Below are positions 22,712-30,833 of a DNA stretch of 64,000 bases, piece by piece; positions within the stretch are counted from its first letter, which is position 1, and every line of letters starts with the position of its first letter. The stretch is taken from assembly GCF_000701705.1 (NCBI RefSeq), contig NZ_JNJP01000012.1:8418-72417 (forward strand), given 5' to 3'. A program made the translations under genes and the position numbers. This stretch comes from Bilophila wadsworthia ATCC 49260 (lineage in GTDB: Bacteria > Desulfobacterota > Desulfovibrionia > Desulfovibrionales > Desulfovibrionaceae). A model generated the notes under the pieces. That model was not told the DNA's origin. It did no database searches and worked only from the letters and a program-made list of their open reading frames with translations.

Positions 22712-24424
22712 ATGTATCAAAGTAAAGGCGTCACCTTCGACGCGGCTCCCTCACAGCGGGAAACCGACGAGAACGGGTTCCTGCACGTCGGGGCGTCGCA
22801 CATCACGAAAGCGACGGTGAACCCCTATTACGGGCGGGAGATTCCGGGCTGGCAGGAAGCCGGGCTTGACCCCGAGGCTGTCTATTACGGGCTTCGTGAC
22901 CCGGAAGAACTTCAAGCATCGCTTGAGACATGGGCCGGGCTGCCGCTGCACATTGAGCACCACATCGACAGTGCGGAAGAGCCGCAGAAGCTCACCCGCG
23001 TGGGCGCGGTGGGCACGGGCGCGGTCTGGAACCCGCCGTATGTGGATGCGCCGCTGACCGTGTGGGATCGGGCCGCCATCGACGCCATCGAAGACGGTTC
23101 CTTCCGGGAACTCTCCTGCGCCTACCGCTACGACCCGGATTTCACGCCGGGCAGCTACGAGGGCACCCCCTACGATTTCATCATGCGGAACATCCGAGGC
23201 AACCACGTCGCGCTGGTCGAAGAAGGGCGGGCCGGTCCGGACGTGGTGGTGGCGGATTCTCATCCAACTTCAACGAAAAAAGGAACGCTTATGGGCACGT
23301 TTAAGAAATGGTTCCGGGGCGCGCAAGACGACAACCCGGACATCGAAAAGCAGGAAGTGGAGCTTGCGCAGGCCATCATCGACCTGCACAAGGTCGACCC
23401 CGTGACTGGCGAAATCGTGGATATCACCGAAGACGAGGACAAGGCGGAGGAAATCCGTAAGCTCATCGGTGAACTGTCCGCCAAACTCGACCCCGAGGAC
23501 GTCAAAAAACTGACGGACTCCCTCTCCGATCTGGCCTACTCCAAGGCCACGGGTGATGAGAAGCCGGAGAAAAAGGAAGCGATGGACGAAGAAATCAAGA
23601 AAGCTATGGACGCCTGCGGGCTTGATGCGGAAGACCCCGCCGAGTCCCGCGCCTTTGCCAAAGGCGTGAAGTACGGCGAGGAACTGGAGCTCAATCCGGA
23701 CGAACGCAGGAAGCTCGACCGTGAGCATGAGTCCGAGGGTATGAAAAAGGCTATGGATGCCTGCGGCCTCGACGCCGAGAACCCGCAGGAGAGCAAAGCC
23801 TTTGCCGAGGGCGTCAAGTACGGTGAGGAGCGGATCCGGAACCCCGAGGAACGGAGCAAGCTTGACCGGGAACACGAATCCGAGGACGAACGCCGCGAAC
23901 TCGGCAAGGACGAGGACAAGGACGCGGCCATTAAGCGCATCCTCGATTCCGTCCCCGACCTCACACCGGAGCAGAAAAAGAAGCTGACCGACTCCCTCGC
24001 CGATCTCGCCTATTCCCCCGCGACCGGAGATGAAGCCCCGGACGACAAGGGAGCCGCTCAGGACAGGGCATTCCGCCGCCGTGGTCCGCGTCCTCTCACC
24101 GCAATGGACGCCGCCCGCATCAAGGCATCCGCAGTCGCCGAAGCGCAGGAGCATATGCGGAACCTTACCCGTGCCGTGCGCGACGTGCGCGGGCTGGTGG
24201 GCGAACTTGACCCGTTGTCCTTCGACTCCGCGTCCGACGTCTACGGCTACGCGCTGGAGCAGCTTGGGGAGAATCCCCGCAAGTATCCCCGGCAGGCATG
24301 GCCCGGTATGATCGATATCCTCCGCAAGCAGAAGGCGACACCTTCCGTTGCACGTGACGCGGCCCCCGTCGGGCGCATGTCCGGCAGCTTCGCCGGTCTT
24401 TCCAATATCACCATTGCAGAATAG
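22712..24424 (+). CDS. DUF2213 prohead protease fused to a repeat-containing scaffold
   Basis: 570 residues. Residues 1 to about 185 are a DUF2213 protease-like domain (GLPLHIEHHIDSAEE, RELSCAYRYDPDFTPG, RGNHVALVEEGRAGP). The rest is highly charged scaffold with internal duplications: two 49-residue units (23597-23890) starting KKAMDACGLDAE and ending KLDREHESE, flanked by a second repeat pair (KKLTDSLSDLAYS, KKLTDSLADLAYS). The protease-scaffold fusion is a known head-maturation layout; the nested duplication is particular to this phage. Confidence 0.82.
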   Translation: MYQSKGVTFDAAPSQRETDENGFLHVGASHITKATVNPYYGREIPGWQEAGLDPEAVYYGLRDPEELQASLETWAGLPLHIEHHIDSAEEPQKLTRVGAVGTGAVWNPPYVDAPLTVWDRAAIDAIEDGSFRELSCAYRYDPDFTPGSYEGTPYDFIMRNIRGNHVALVEEGRAGPDVVVADSHPTSTKKGTLMGTFKKWFRGAQDDNPDIEKQEVELAQAIIDLHKVDPVTGEIVDITEDEDKAEEIRKLIGELSAKLDPEDVKKLTDSLSDLAYSKATGDEKPEKKEAMDEEIKKAMDACGLDAEDPAESRAFAKGVKYGEELELNPDERRKLDREHESEGMKKAMDACGLDAENPQESKAFAEGVKYGEERIRNPEERSKLDREHESEDERRELGKDEDKDAAIKRILDSVPDLTPEQKKKLTDSLADLAYSPATGDEAPDDKGAAQDRAFRRRGPRPLTAMDAARIKASAVAEAQEHMRNLTRAVRDVRGLVGELDPLSFDSASDVYGYALEQLGENPRKYPRQAWPGMIDILRKQKATPSVARDAAPVGRMSGSFAGLSNITIAE

Positions 24425-24434
24425 GAGGCACACC

Positions 24435-25073
24435 ATGCCTTTGCAGTCCCAAGTCAATCTTTCCGTCGCTCCCGGCGTTGCGGGCGATAAAGCGACGCCC
24501 GACCAGAGCATCTACACCCCGCTCAACCCTCTGGCGGCGGTGGCCCTCCCTGTGGGGCGCTTCGTCTTCCCTGTCGTGGATTCCGGCGTGATCGACAACA
24601 CGCGGGCCACCAACGTCGCGGGCACCGCCACAGCCGTGCTCGGCTTCGTGGAGCGCGTCATCAACTACGTGAACTATGAACTGCTTTCTGACGGCACCCT
24701 GACTGTCCCGGCAGGCTCGAACCTCACCGCGGCTGTGAAGGGCGACTATTGGGCCGTTTCAACGACCAAGGCCACGGTGGGGCAGGCCGTCCTTGCCTCC
24801 ACCGCTGACGGTTCAATCAGCACCGGGACCCCCGACGGGACGCACCTCGATACGGGGTGGGTCGTCAAGACGCCAGGTGAAATCGGGGAACCGATCATCA
24901 TCAGCAATTGGGGACAGGCCGCAGCGTCGGGATCCGGCGGCGACACCTCGAACCTGATGCAGAAAGATTTCAGCAACGCCACCGGAGCGCTCGGCGTGGC
25001 CAACGGCGGAACTGGCGCAACCACTGCGGAACAGGCCCGCACCAACCTCGGCGCAGCCGCCGCCGGAGCGTAG
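24435..25073 (+). CDS. Capsid decoration / stabilisation protein
   Basis: 212 residues between protease-scaffold and major capsid genes, the usual place of a decoration protein. N-terminal half beta-rich (LPVGRFVFPVVDSGVID). The C-terminus ends in the GVANGGTGATTAEQARTNLG motif common in phage surface fibres, an uncommon addition that may face outward on the capsid. Ribosome site AGGAGGCACACC. Confidence 0.7.
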   Translation: MPLQSQVNLSVAPGVAGDKATPDQSIYTPLNPLAAVALPVGRFVFPVVDSGVIDNTRATNVAGTATAVLGFVERVINYVNYELLSDGTLTVPAGSNLTAAVKGDYWAVSTTKATVGQAVLASTADGSISTGTPDGTHLDTGWVVKTPGEIGEPIIISNWGQAAASGSGGDTSNLMQKDFSNATGALGVANGGTGATTAEQARTNLGAAAAGA

Positions 25074-25083
25074 GAGGTACTAC

Positions 25084-26097
25084 ATGAATCCGACTTTTGA
25101 ACAGGCCAAGCGCTACGGCTTTATCTTCCCGGGCGCCCGCATGTGGGCAACCCCGGAGAACCGCGCCCGCATTGCGCAGGACGCCGCGCTCATCACTACT
25201 CCGAACACGACCGTCCCCGCCGAGCTTCTGGCGTATATCGACCCGATGGTCATCGAAATCCTGACCGCGCCCCGGCGCGCCCGCGAAATCTTCGGCGAAG
25301 AGAAGAAGGGCGACTGGACGACCCCGTACATGAAGTGGCGCGTCGACGAAATGACCGGAAAGACCGAGCCGTATTCCGACTATGCCAACGGCACGACTTC
25401 GGGCGTGAACTCCGAATGGCAGACCCGCGTGCAGTACGTCTTCCAGACGTCCATCACCTACGGCGACTTTGAAGTGGACATGTCGAGCACGGCGAAAGTC
25501 AACCTCGCTGCCTCCAAGCAGCGCGCGGCGGCCAACGTCATCGACATCGACCAGAACCGTTTCTACCTGCTCGGCGTCGCCGGGAAGGAAATCTACGGTA
25601 TCCTCAACGATCCGAACCTCCCTGCTGCGATCACCGCAGGGGCCACGGGCACGGGCGGCTCCACGAAATGGGCCGACAAGACCACGGTGCAGATCTACAA
25701 TGACGTCCTCGCCCTGTTCGCGCAGCTTTCCGAGCAGTCCAGCGGCCTCATTGACAAGGACACGCCCCTCAAGCTCTGCCTCTCCCCCGAACTGGCCGTT
25801 CGCCTCGGCGCGGCTACCGATTTCAACGTGTCCGTGCTGGATATGTTGAAGCGGTACTTCACCCGCATTGACATCGTGACCGTCCCCGAGCTGCACAGCA
25901 TGACCGCCGGGGAAACCATGTTCCTCATCGCCCCCGAAGTGAACGGGCAGCGATCCGGCACGCTGGCCTTCGGAGAAAAGATGCGTGCCGGACGCGTCGT
26001 GCCCGACCTGTCCAGCTTCCGCCAGAAGTTCGTCGGCACCACCTACGGCGGTATCGTGCTCATGCCCTTTGCCTTTGCCCAAATGACTGGAGCCTAG
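25084..26097 (+). CDS. Major capsid protein, DUF2184 type
   Basis: 337 residues, ribosome site AGGAGGTACTAC. HK97-fold major head protein of the DUF2184 family: PAELLAYIDPMVIEILTAPR near residue 45, the DFEVDMSSTAKVNL strand near 140, and the C-terminal KFVGTTYGGIVLMPFAFAQ strand. No delta-domain, in line with the separate scaffold. A strong terminator follows. Confidence 0.85.
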   Translation: MNPTFEQAKRYGFIFPGARMWATPENRARIAQDAALITTPNTTVPAELLAYIDPMVIEILTAPRRAREIFGEEKKGDWTTPYMKWRVDEMTGKTEPYSDYANGTTSGVNSEWQTRVQYVFQTSITYGDFEVDMSSTAKVNLAASKQRAAANVIDIDQNRFYLLGVAGKEIYGILNDPNLPAAITAGATGTGGSTKWADKTTVQIYNDVLALFAQLSEQSSGLIDKDTPLKLCLSPELAVRLGAATDFNVSVLDMLKRYFTRIDIVTVPELHSMTAGETMFLIAPEVNGQRSGTLAFGEKMRAGRVVPDLSSFRQKFVGTTYGGIVLMPFAFAQMTGA

Positions 26098-26118
26098 TCC
26101 CATCCTTCCCTCCATGCG

Positions 26119-26156
26119 AAAGCCCCAACCGCCTGTTTAACGGTTGGGGCTTCTTT
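26119..26156 (+). terminator. Rho-independent terminator after the capsid gene
   Basis: AAGCCCCAACCG/CGGTTGGGGCTT 12-bp stem, 9-nt loop, then TTCTTT. Ends the head-gene transcript started at late promoter copy 2. Confidence 0.9.
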
Positions 26157-26248
26157 GCATCTTTGGGCTCTGCTCAGTAATGATAACTTCTGTCCTCTAC
26201 ATGCAAAAAGTAAGCAGAAATGCGCCTCGGTGTTCTGATAGTCGTTCT

Positions 26249-26277
26249 TTGACAAGGGAATAGGGAAAGGATAGAAA
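26249..26277 (+). promoter_or_regulatory. Strong sigma70 promoter of a small cassette
   Basis: TTGACA, 17-nt spacer, TAGAAA. Drives the transcript carrying the 28-residue membrane peptide. Confidence 0.75.
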
Positions 26278-26314
26278 ACCGCTGTGGGGCACTCTCCTGA
26301 AAGGAGGGTACTCC

Positions 26315-26401
26315 ATGCGACACTTCCTCCGGGACGTCGCTGTCCAAGTGATTGGCGGCGTCATTGTGGCTGTGGTGATTCGGTTCATGCTGAACCAATA
26401 A
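26315..26401 (+). CDS. 28-residue membrane peptide, type I toxin-like
   Basis: Short basic N-terminus (MRHFLRDVA), then one hydrophobic helix (VIGGVIVAVVIRFML), the build of type I toxins and Hol-Tox peptides. The ribosome site AGGAGG pairs with CTCTCCT just upstream (hairpin CTCCT-GAA-AGGAG), which would hide it. The cassette has its own promoter (26249), a 3' hairpin GCCCCGGT/ACCGGGGC (26408-26440) and its own terminator. No antisense RNA promoter was pinned down. Toxicity is inferred from architecture only. Confidence 0.6.
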   Translation: MRHFLRDVAVQVIGGVIVAVVIRFMLNQ

Positions 26402-26480
26402 CGCAGTTGCCCCGGTAGGAGGTGCGAACTCCAACCGGGGCGCAAACTTGAGATGATCAATCTCGGGAGGGTGTCCCACG

Positions 26481-26520
26481 GGGCGGCAGGTGTGTCACCA
26501 CTTGCCGCCCTTCCTTTTTT
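26481..26520 (+). terminator. Rho-independent terminator of the small cassette
   Basis: GGGCGGCA(A/G)GTG-type stem with CACTTGCCGCCC, then TTCCTTTTTT. Confidence 0.85.
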
Positions 26521-26551
26521 CAATAGCCATTCCCGTGCTCGGGGTCAAGGG

Positions 26552-27478
26552 CTATCCTAGCATCAACCTGTTCGCGGTCTTCGCGGCACGGATGGCCGCT
26601 CTCATTTCCGAGATTCCCGCGTCAATCCACGTCTGGGCGTTGTACGAGTTGGACTGTAGGATGCCGAGAAGCGGATCCTTCGAGATGTTCTGCTGGGAAC
26701 ATACCCGGTTCAGCAGTTCGGGATAAGTGCTCTCCTTGACGCGCAAGAGCTCGTTGACGAATCGGTGGAGCCGGGAGCGGGTTTCCCCCGCGAATTCGAT
26801 CCATTCCTCTTCGAGGCGGTCGAGGGCCGCGATGCGGGCGGCGTAGACGCTGGAGGCGGGAAGCGCAGGGTACGGAATCGCGGATTCCGCCGTGGGTATG
26901 GCATTGATGGCGCGGACACGGACGGAAAGCAGGAACTCGCGGGCCTCGGGCATAAGCCGGGCCGGGAGCTGACTGTATTCCGCGATGCGGAAGTGGCGGT
27001 TGTGCTTCGCCCATATCTCGGCGCGGGCCTTGCCCTGCACGGCGGCGGGGTATGTCGAGAGCTTGGCGTCTACGATGAGCTTGAGCTCGGCACGTTCCGC
27101 CGCACTGATCAGCTCGTCGTTGAGCGTCACAGGCTGTTCAACGGGCACCCTGTCGCCGTACTGCTCGATGACGTCCAGCACCCACTTGCGGAATGCCTTT
27201 GCTACCGGAGTCCGGGCGAACATGGCGAGGAGGTGGCAGCCGCGAAGTGAGAAGATGCGGGCGCGACCCTCAGCCCCGTTTTGGGGCTGTGCGGTAATTT
27301 CAACTAGTTGCGTCATGTCTGGCGTGAATTCATCGGCGTTATTTCGGTAAAGACGCGAAACTTGATTTTCGCGTCCATACCCAAGAGCTCGTGCGAGTTC
27401 TGTAGCGCGAATCCAAGGCTGATTGCCGCGAGTTATGGGGGAGAAAGTGAAATCGTTGAAGCAAAGAGAATGAGACAT
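26552..27478 (-). CDS. BRO-N antirepressor with an unassigned C-terminal domain (C4-controlled)
   Basis: 308 residues from the ATG at 27478 with AGGAG six bases upstream. BRO-N domain at about 1-110 (FTFSPITRGNQPWIRATELA, GRARIFSLRGCHLLAMFART), then a distinct helical C-terminal domain. BRO-N antirepressors inactivate prophage repressors. The first 110 residues closely match the protein at 48980-49864, but the C-terminus differs completely, so domains have been swapped. Expression is set by the C4-type leader RNA upstream; the ribosome site lies in a CCAACTC/GAGTTGG hairpin. Confidence 0.85.
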   Translation of the reverse strand: MSHSLCFNDFTFSPITRGNQPWIRATELARALGYGRENQVSRLYRNNADEFTPDMTQLVEITAQPQNGAEGRARIFSLRGCHLLAMFARTPVAKAFRKWVLDVIEQYGDRVPVEQPVTLNDELISAAERAELKLIVDAKLSTYPAAVQGKARAEIWAKHNRHFRIAEYSQLPARLMPEAREFLLSVRVRAINAIPTAESAIPYPALPASSVYAARIAALDRLEEEWIEFAGETRSRLHRFVNELLRVKESTYPELLNRVCSQQNISKDPLLGILQSNSYNAQTWIDAGISEMRAAIRAAKTANRLMLG

Positions 27479-27521
27479 AACCAACTCCTACTGTTAAGAG
27501 TTGGCATCGCCGATGAATGAC

Positions 27522-27603
27522 GATGCCGGGTGTTCATCACCGCCAGTAGGAGCGGCTCCCTGCCTTTAGCTTACGCTTGGACATATCAGGGACACCCGGC
27601 ATC
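27522..27603 (-). ncRNA. C4-type antisense RNA, copy 1
   Basis: Leader of the antirepressor message. A 12-bp stem (GATGCCGGGTGT/ACACCCGGCATC) encloses a multi-branched loop with the typical GCTAAAGGCAGGGAGCCGC core. The loop CTCCTACTG (27544-27552) is exactly complementary to CAGTAGGAG over the antirepressor ribosome site (27485-27493). C4 RNAs of phages P1 and P7 block antirepressor translation this way. Confidence 0.82.
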
Positions 27604-27614
27604 AGGAAGATGCA

Positions 27615-27653
27615 AGTATAGCAGAAAACCAAAGTCAAAAAGAGTCTTGACTT
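27615..27653 (-). promoter_or_regulatory. Promoter and dyad operator of the C4/antirepressor 1 unit
   Basis: Extended -10 TGCTATACT (minus strand, 27623-27615). Upstream lies an AAGTCAA/TTGACTT inverted repeat, probably a repressor site. Confidence 0.65.
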
Positions 27654-27687
27654 CGGCAAAAGGGCACAAAAAGAGCCATACTATCGG

Positions 27688-27824
27688 GTGGCGTTGTCCG
27701 CCTACTGTTGGTGTGATGAGCACCGTAGAAAAAAGACAGCACAAAACGCGAAAAATGTAAAGAGAAAAGCAGTGGCGTTGCCCGCATCTGGATGTTCTTC
27801 ATCTGCATTGGCGGACAACGCCAC
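27688..27824. repeat. Three GTGGCGTTGYCCGC repeats, one inverted
   Basis: Copies at 27688-27702 and 27772-27785 (direct) and 27810-27824 (inverted, 15-bp perfect match to the first). The last two form a long hairpin next to the stop of the HsdR-N-like gene and may terminate transcription. A related GTGGCGTTGTC...GACAACGCCAC pair is at 50080-50137. Confidence 0.6.
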
Positions 27825-27835
27825 GTTGGAAAGTT

Positions 27836-28906
27836 TTACTTGTTATCGTATTTCAAGGCCGTAGCCCGGATTCGATCCGCAAAGGGGATAATATCTTCCA
27901 GTTTTTCGATGTCTTCCTTTGCGTCCTTATTCTCCCCATCAAACAGTCCGACCCTCCACTGTTTTCCGTTGAAATACAGGCGGCACAGAGGCTTGAGCCT
28001 GTTGTCGTCAAGAAGGATGGAGCAGTAGCTGATGCTGTCCCGCATGGCTACGCGCCCCGGATCAACGGTGCCCATCAGAAGCGATTTGACAAGGTAATAC
28101 GCCTCTTTTTCTTCCTCGGTGGTGACTATACGCGAATCCTGCTCTTTTCCTTGTGGGGTATCTTCGGACTCTATCTCTACAATTTCCGGTTTCTGCTGCG
28201 TCATGGCATTTTTCAATCGGTCGTTGATGCGGTCGTTGATGAACTGGTCAAGCGCAGCGGTAAGGATTGGAGTGAAGCGATCCAGAACGTTTTGCGTGAT
28301 ACGCCCATCATACGTCTGTCCGATGAAAAAGCGTGCGAAATCTTCGTGGGGCGTTTCCATTTGTTCGGACATGAGGCGTTTGAACTCTCGGTTGTACTTG
28401 AGTTCGTTTGCCGCGCTCATGCAGGCATCCCGATCAAACTTGCCTTTTGCCAACTTGCGCAGTTCCGGGAGCAACATTTCATCCATATCGTCAAGGACGA
28501 ACTCCATATAGGGCTTGCTGTCCATTTTGTTGGCTGTTTCAAGATCGGAATAGAACCGGTAACGGTTGCCGTCCGTCAGGATGGCAATGGGGGCTTCCGT
28601 CCCGTGGAAGTAAAGCTGTAGCTGGTTGCAGTGCTTCATGTCGAGAGACGTGCCCAAAGCCTTGCACTCCAGAAGAAGGATAGGCTTGCCGTCCACAAGA
28701 ATCGCATAGTCCACGCGGGCGTCCTTATATTCGCCGATGGGGGCTGAAAATTCGGGCACGACTTCCGCAGGGTTGAAAACGTCGTATCCCAGGGCCGCGA
28801 TGAAAGGCATCACCAAGGCGTTTTTCGTGGCCTCTTCGGTCTTGAGGCTATCTCCCAGATTCTTTACCTTTTTCGACAATTCAGCAATTCTTTCCGAAAA
28901 ATCCAT
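27836..28906 (-). CDS. Stand-alone HsdR-N-like PD-(D/E)XK nuclease
   Basis: 356 residues, ribosome site AAGGGGGAGTGCA. Residues 25-130 match the N-terminal nuclease domain of type I restriction R subunits: ALVMPFIAALGYDVFNP, then DARVDYAILVDGKPILLLECKA with the D...ExK active site. There is no helicase domain and no HsdM or HsdS nearby, so it cannot be a complete type I system. C-terminal part (about 170-356) is unassigned and charged. Probably a defence or exclusion gene carried as a moron. Confidence 0.75.
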   Translation of the reverse strand: MDFSERIAELSKKVKNLGDSLKTEEATKNALVMPFIAALGYDVFNPAEVVPEFSAPIGEYKDARVDYAILVDGKPILLLECKALGTSLDMKHCNQLQLYFHGTEAPIAILTDGNRYRFYSDLETANKMDSKPYMEFVLDDMDEMLLPELRKLAKGKFDRDACMSAANELKYNREFKRLMSEQMETPHEDFARFFIGQTYDGRITQNVLDRFTPILTAALDQFINDRINDRLKNAMTQQKPEIVEIESEDTPQGKEQDSRIVTTEEEKEAYYLVKSLLMGTVDPGRVAMRDSISYCSILLDDNRLKPLCRLYFNGKQWRVGLFDGENKDAKEDIEKLEDIIPFADRIRATALKYDNK

Positions 28907-28938
28907 TGCACTCCCCCTTAAAAAATCATGTATTGAGG

Positions 28939-29931
28939 TTATTTCTGTAACTCTTTTAGATAATTGGGAACATATTCATGGACAGACTCTTTTCCGGGAA
29001 TTTTCATTGAGATCATATCCCCTTTTTGTCCTTTTCCATAAGCGCGGGCCGTAACAATTTTTACGGCTCCATTCGCATCAAAAAAGTTTTCCAACGCACG
29101 GATACCCGAATTTGAAATTCTGCGGGTATCCATTTCGTTAAGAGGACTGGGGAAAACCAAAGCTATTGCGCACCAATTCTTTGAATTTTTTTCAAAAACC
29201 AGTTTATAGCCCCCAAGTTTGGAGTACGTAGGTAAGGATTTCTTTATGAAAGTCTCAATGTCTTTCTGCGTCCATGTATAATTGTATTCGGGGGCCTTTG
29301 GTCGGCACTCTTCGTGCCCAATGCGCCAGAAGGTATCGGCTTGCTCCCAGTCTTTGACTGTTTTAATTTTTTCACAGTCAGGGCTTAAGTTTTTTGCTCT
29401 ATTTGTGGAATTGGTATTTTGGGGCGCGATTCCTTCTGGGTGCCTTGAGTTGAGCCATGCCCCTGCAACTACCAAGCAAACGAATAGAACCAGTAATTTT
29501 TTTGCTTTGCTTGGCTTTTTTTTGTTTTGCTGTGCAAATGGGGTTGGTTTTCCACGCTCTTGGGCCAATTGTTCATCAAAAAGGTGTGCGCGGATAACCT
29601 CCATCATGGGGCTATTCACCTTTGCCAATGCCTTATTTCCATTTTTGAACTCAATAATGACGGTAGACTCAGTCGTCTTGCCTCCAGCTACCGCACCCGC
29701 AACCGCTCCGATGCCTCCAAGCAAGACGCCGCCGACAAGTGCGCCTCCCAAAGTTCCGCCGAGCTTTTTGACCGATTCTTCATTGGCTACTTCGCAAGAG
29801 GCAATACTGGAAAGAAAAAGTTCCTTTGCTCCAAACATTTTTGAAGAGCAACGCAACTGGTTTTTATTTTTAATGTAAATATATTCTTCTTTCCCGTAGT
29901 CCCCTGCCAGAAATTTGATGTAGGTAGCCAT
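28939..29931 (-). CDS. Glycine-zipper membrane protein, 330 aa
   Basis: Cytosolic beta-rich N-terminus, a glycine zipper (LGGTLGGALVGGVLLGGIGA, near residue 60), and one transmembrane helix KKLLVLFVCLVVAGAWL near residue 145, then a C-terminal domain of about 160 residues presumably in the periplasm. No family assigned. Ribosome site AGGGGGATGATGT. A+T-richer than structural genes; part of the minus-strand moron cluster. Could be a superinfection-exclusion protein, from context only. Confidence 0.6.
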   Translation of the reverse strand: MATYIKFLAGDYGKEEYIYIKNKNQLRCSSKMFGAKELFLSSIASCEVANEESVKKLGGTLGGALVGGVLLGGIGAVAGAVAGGKTTESTVIIEFKNGNKALAKVNSPMMEVIRAHLFDEQLAQERGKPTPFAQQNKKKPSKAKKLLVLFVCLVVAGAWLNSRHPEGIAPQNTNSTNRAKNLSPDCEKIKTVKDWEQADTFWRIGHEECRPKAPEYNYTWTQKDIETFIKKSLPTYSKLGGYKLVFEKNSKNWCAIALVFPSPLNEMDTRRISNSGIRALENFFDANGAVKIVTARAYGKGQKGDMISMKIPGKESVHEYVPNYLKELQK

Positions 29932-30004
29932 ACATCATCCCCCTTATTATAGATGAGGCTATCATGGCATAGGCCGTTCCAAAAATCCACCGCCGCCGCC
30001 CTCC

Positions 30005-30027
30005 GCCCCGAAAGGGGCTTTTCCTTT
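30005..30027 (+). terminator. Rho-independent terminator, rightward
   Basis: GCCCC-GAAA-GGGGC tetraloop hairpin followed by TTTTCCTTT, just before late promoter copy 3; it insulates that promoter from upstream read-through. Confidence 0.75.
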
Positions 30028-30035
30028 GCCTGTAC

Positions 30036-30079
30036 GAACCTTGTTCACGGTATCTGCCCCGTTGTCCTGCGGGCTATCC
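30036..30079 (+). promoter_or_regulatory. Late promoter motif, copy 3
   Basis: GAACCTTGTTCACGGTATC with TATCCT at 30075-30080, the fixed offset seen in the other copies within one base. Precedes the 90-residue gene. Confidence 0.72.
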
Positions 30080-30118
30080 TTTTTCAATGTGCTGTATTGG
30101 CACGTAAGGAGGTAGCGC

Positions 30119-30391
30119 ATGAACGCAATGGAACTGAAAAGGGGATTTCATCTTGCGGTTGAAGATTCCCGCATCATCCCCACCGGGAACGGGGTGTTTA
30201 TCGAATATGACGGTTTCTTGAGCAAAAAGATGGAGGGGCTGAGGGCACTCCTCATTCAATGTTACCCCGACGCGGCAACACGTTTTCCAGAAGCGTTTGC
30301 ACATCGCTATTCTCAGGATGAAATTGCAGAGCATAGTCGTCGGTTACGCGAGCAACGAACAGAAAAGACAGGTTTCCGAGAACCCTGCTGA
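30119..30391 (+). CDS. Hypothetical late-expressed protein, 90 aa
   Basis: Strong ribosome site (AAGGAGGTAGCGC) behind late promoter copy 3. Soluble; LKRGFHLAVEDSRIIPTGNG then a helical C-terminus (DEIAEHSRRLREQR). No family. Its last 140 nt overlap, tail to tail, the gene on the other strand. Confidence 0.55.
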   Translation: MNAMELKRGFHLAVEDSRIIPTGNGVFIEYDGFLSKKMEGLRALLIQCYPDAATRFPEAFAHRYSQDEIAEHSRRLREQRTEKTGFREPC

Positions 30392-30545
30392 GGTCGCTCT
30401 GGATCTGCTGTGCATGAGGCCCGGAGAGGAGCAGAAATAAGCCGGGGCGGATCGGAATATACCCGGCTCCATACATGCGGTTGAGCTCCTCCCTTTCATT
30501 GGAGGCTTCGCCGGGCTGTTTTTCATAAGCTACAAGATAGGACAT
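30252..30545 (-). CDS. Hypothetical protein, 97 aa
   Basis: ATG at 30545 with GGGAGGGG upstream decides the start over the longer frame. Alternates hydrophobic strands (SYLVAYEKQ, GLFLLLSG, LSFLFVARV) like a small alpha/beta domain. Converges with and overlaps the 90-residue gene, so at least one frame over 30252-30391 is under a double coding constraint, or one call is wrong. Confidence 0.5.
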   Translation of the reverse strand: MSYLVAYEKQPGEASNEREELNRMYGAGYIPIRPGLFLLLSGPHAQQIQSDLSRVLGNLSFLFVARVTDDYALQFHPENSDVQTLLENVLPRRGNIE

Positions 30546-30635
30546 ATTCCCCTCCCTGTTTTTCCCAAACCGGCACACAATGGAGGGGATGTCAAGAATG
30601 ATTTCAGGGCATCATCCTGAAAAAGGAAGGTCCGC

Positions 30636-30833
30636 ATGTACGTTGAAAATACCAATTATTGGGTTGAGGTTGTGTTGCGGCAGTTAAAGGGGTTTGTCCC
30701 CAAGGGCGAGCCTGTCCATTTTCACATTTGTTTTTCCATGGTGGGGGGGGAACCCACGATAGATTTCACGGCTGTTCAGGTTTTTGATGAGGAAGATCAA
30801 CTACAACCTCAAACCGAACCCGCGATGTGCTAG
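30636..30833 (+). CDS. Hypothetical protein, 65 aa
   Basis: Ribosome site AAAGGAAGGTCCGC. Sequence WVEVVLRQLKGFVPKGEPVHFHICFSMV reads like one small folded domain; no family. Its end overlaps the tail of the Trypco2-like gene on the opposite strand by 68 nt. Confidence 0.5.
   Translation: MYVENTNYWVEVVLRQLKGFVPKGEPVHFHICFSMVGGEPTIDFTAVQVFDEEDQLQPQTEPAMC

Noticed and set aside
27836..28906. A complete type I restriction-modification system
   Set aside because: Only an HsdR-N-like nuclease domain is present; no helicase motor, HsdM or HsdS lies nearby.
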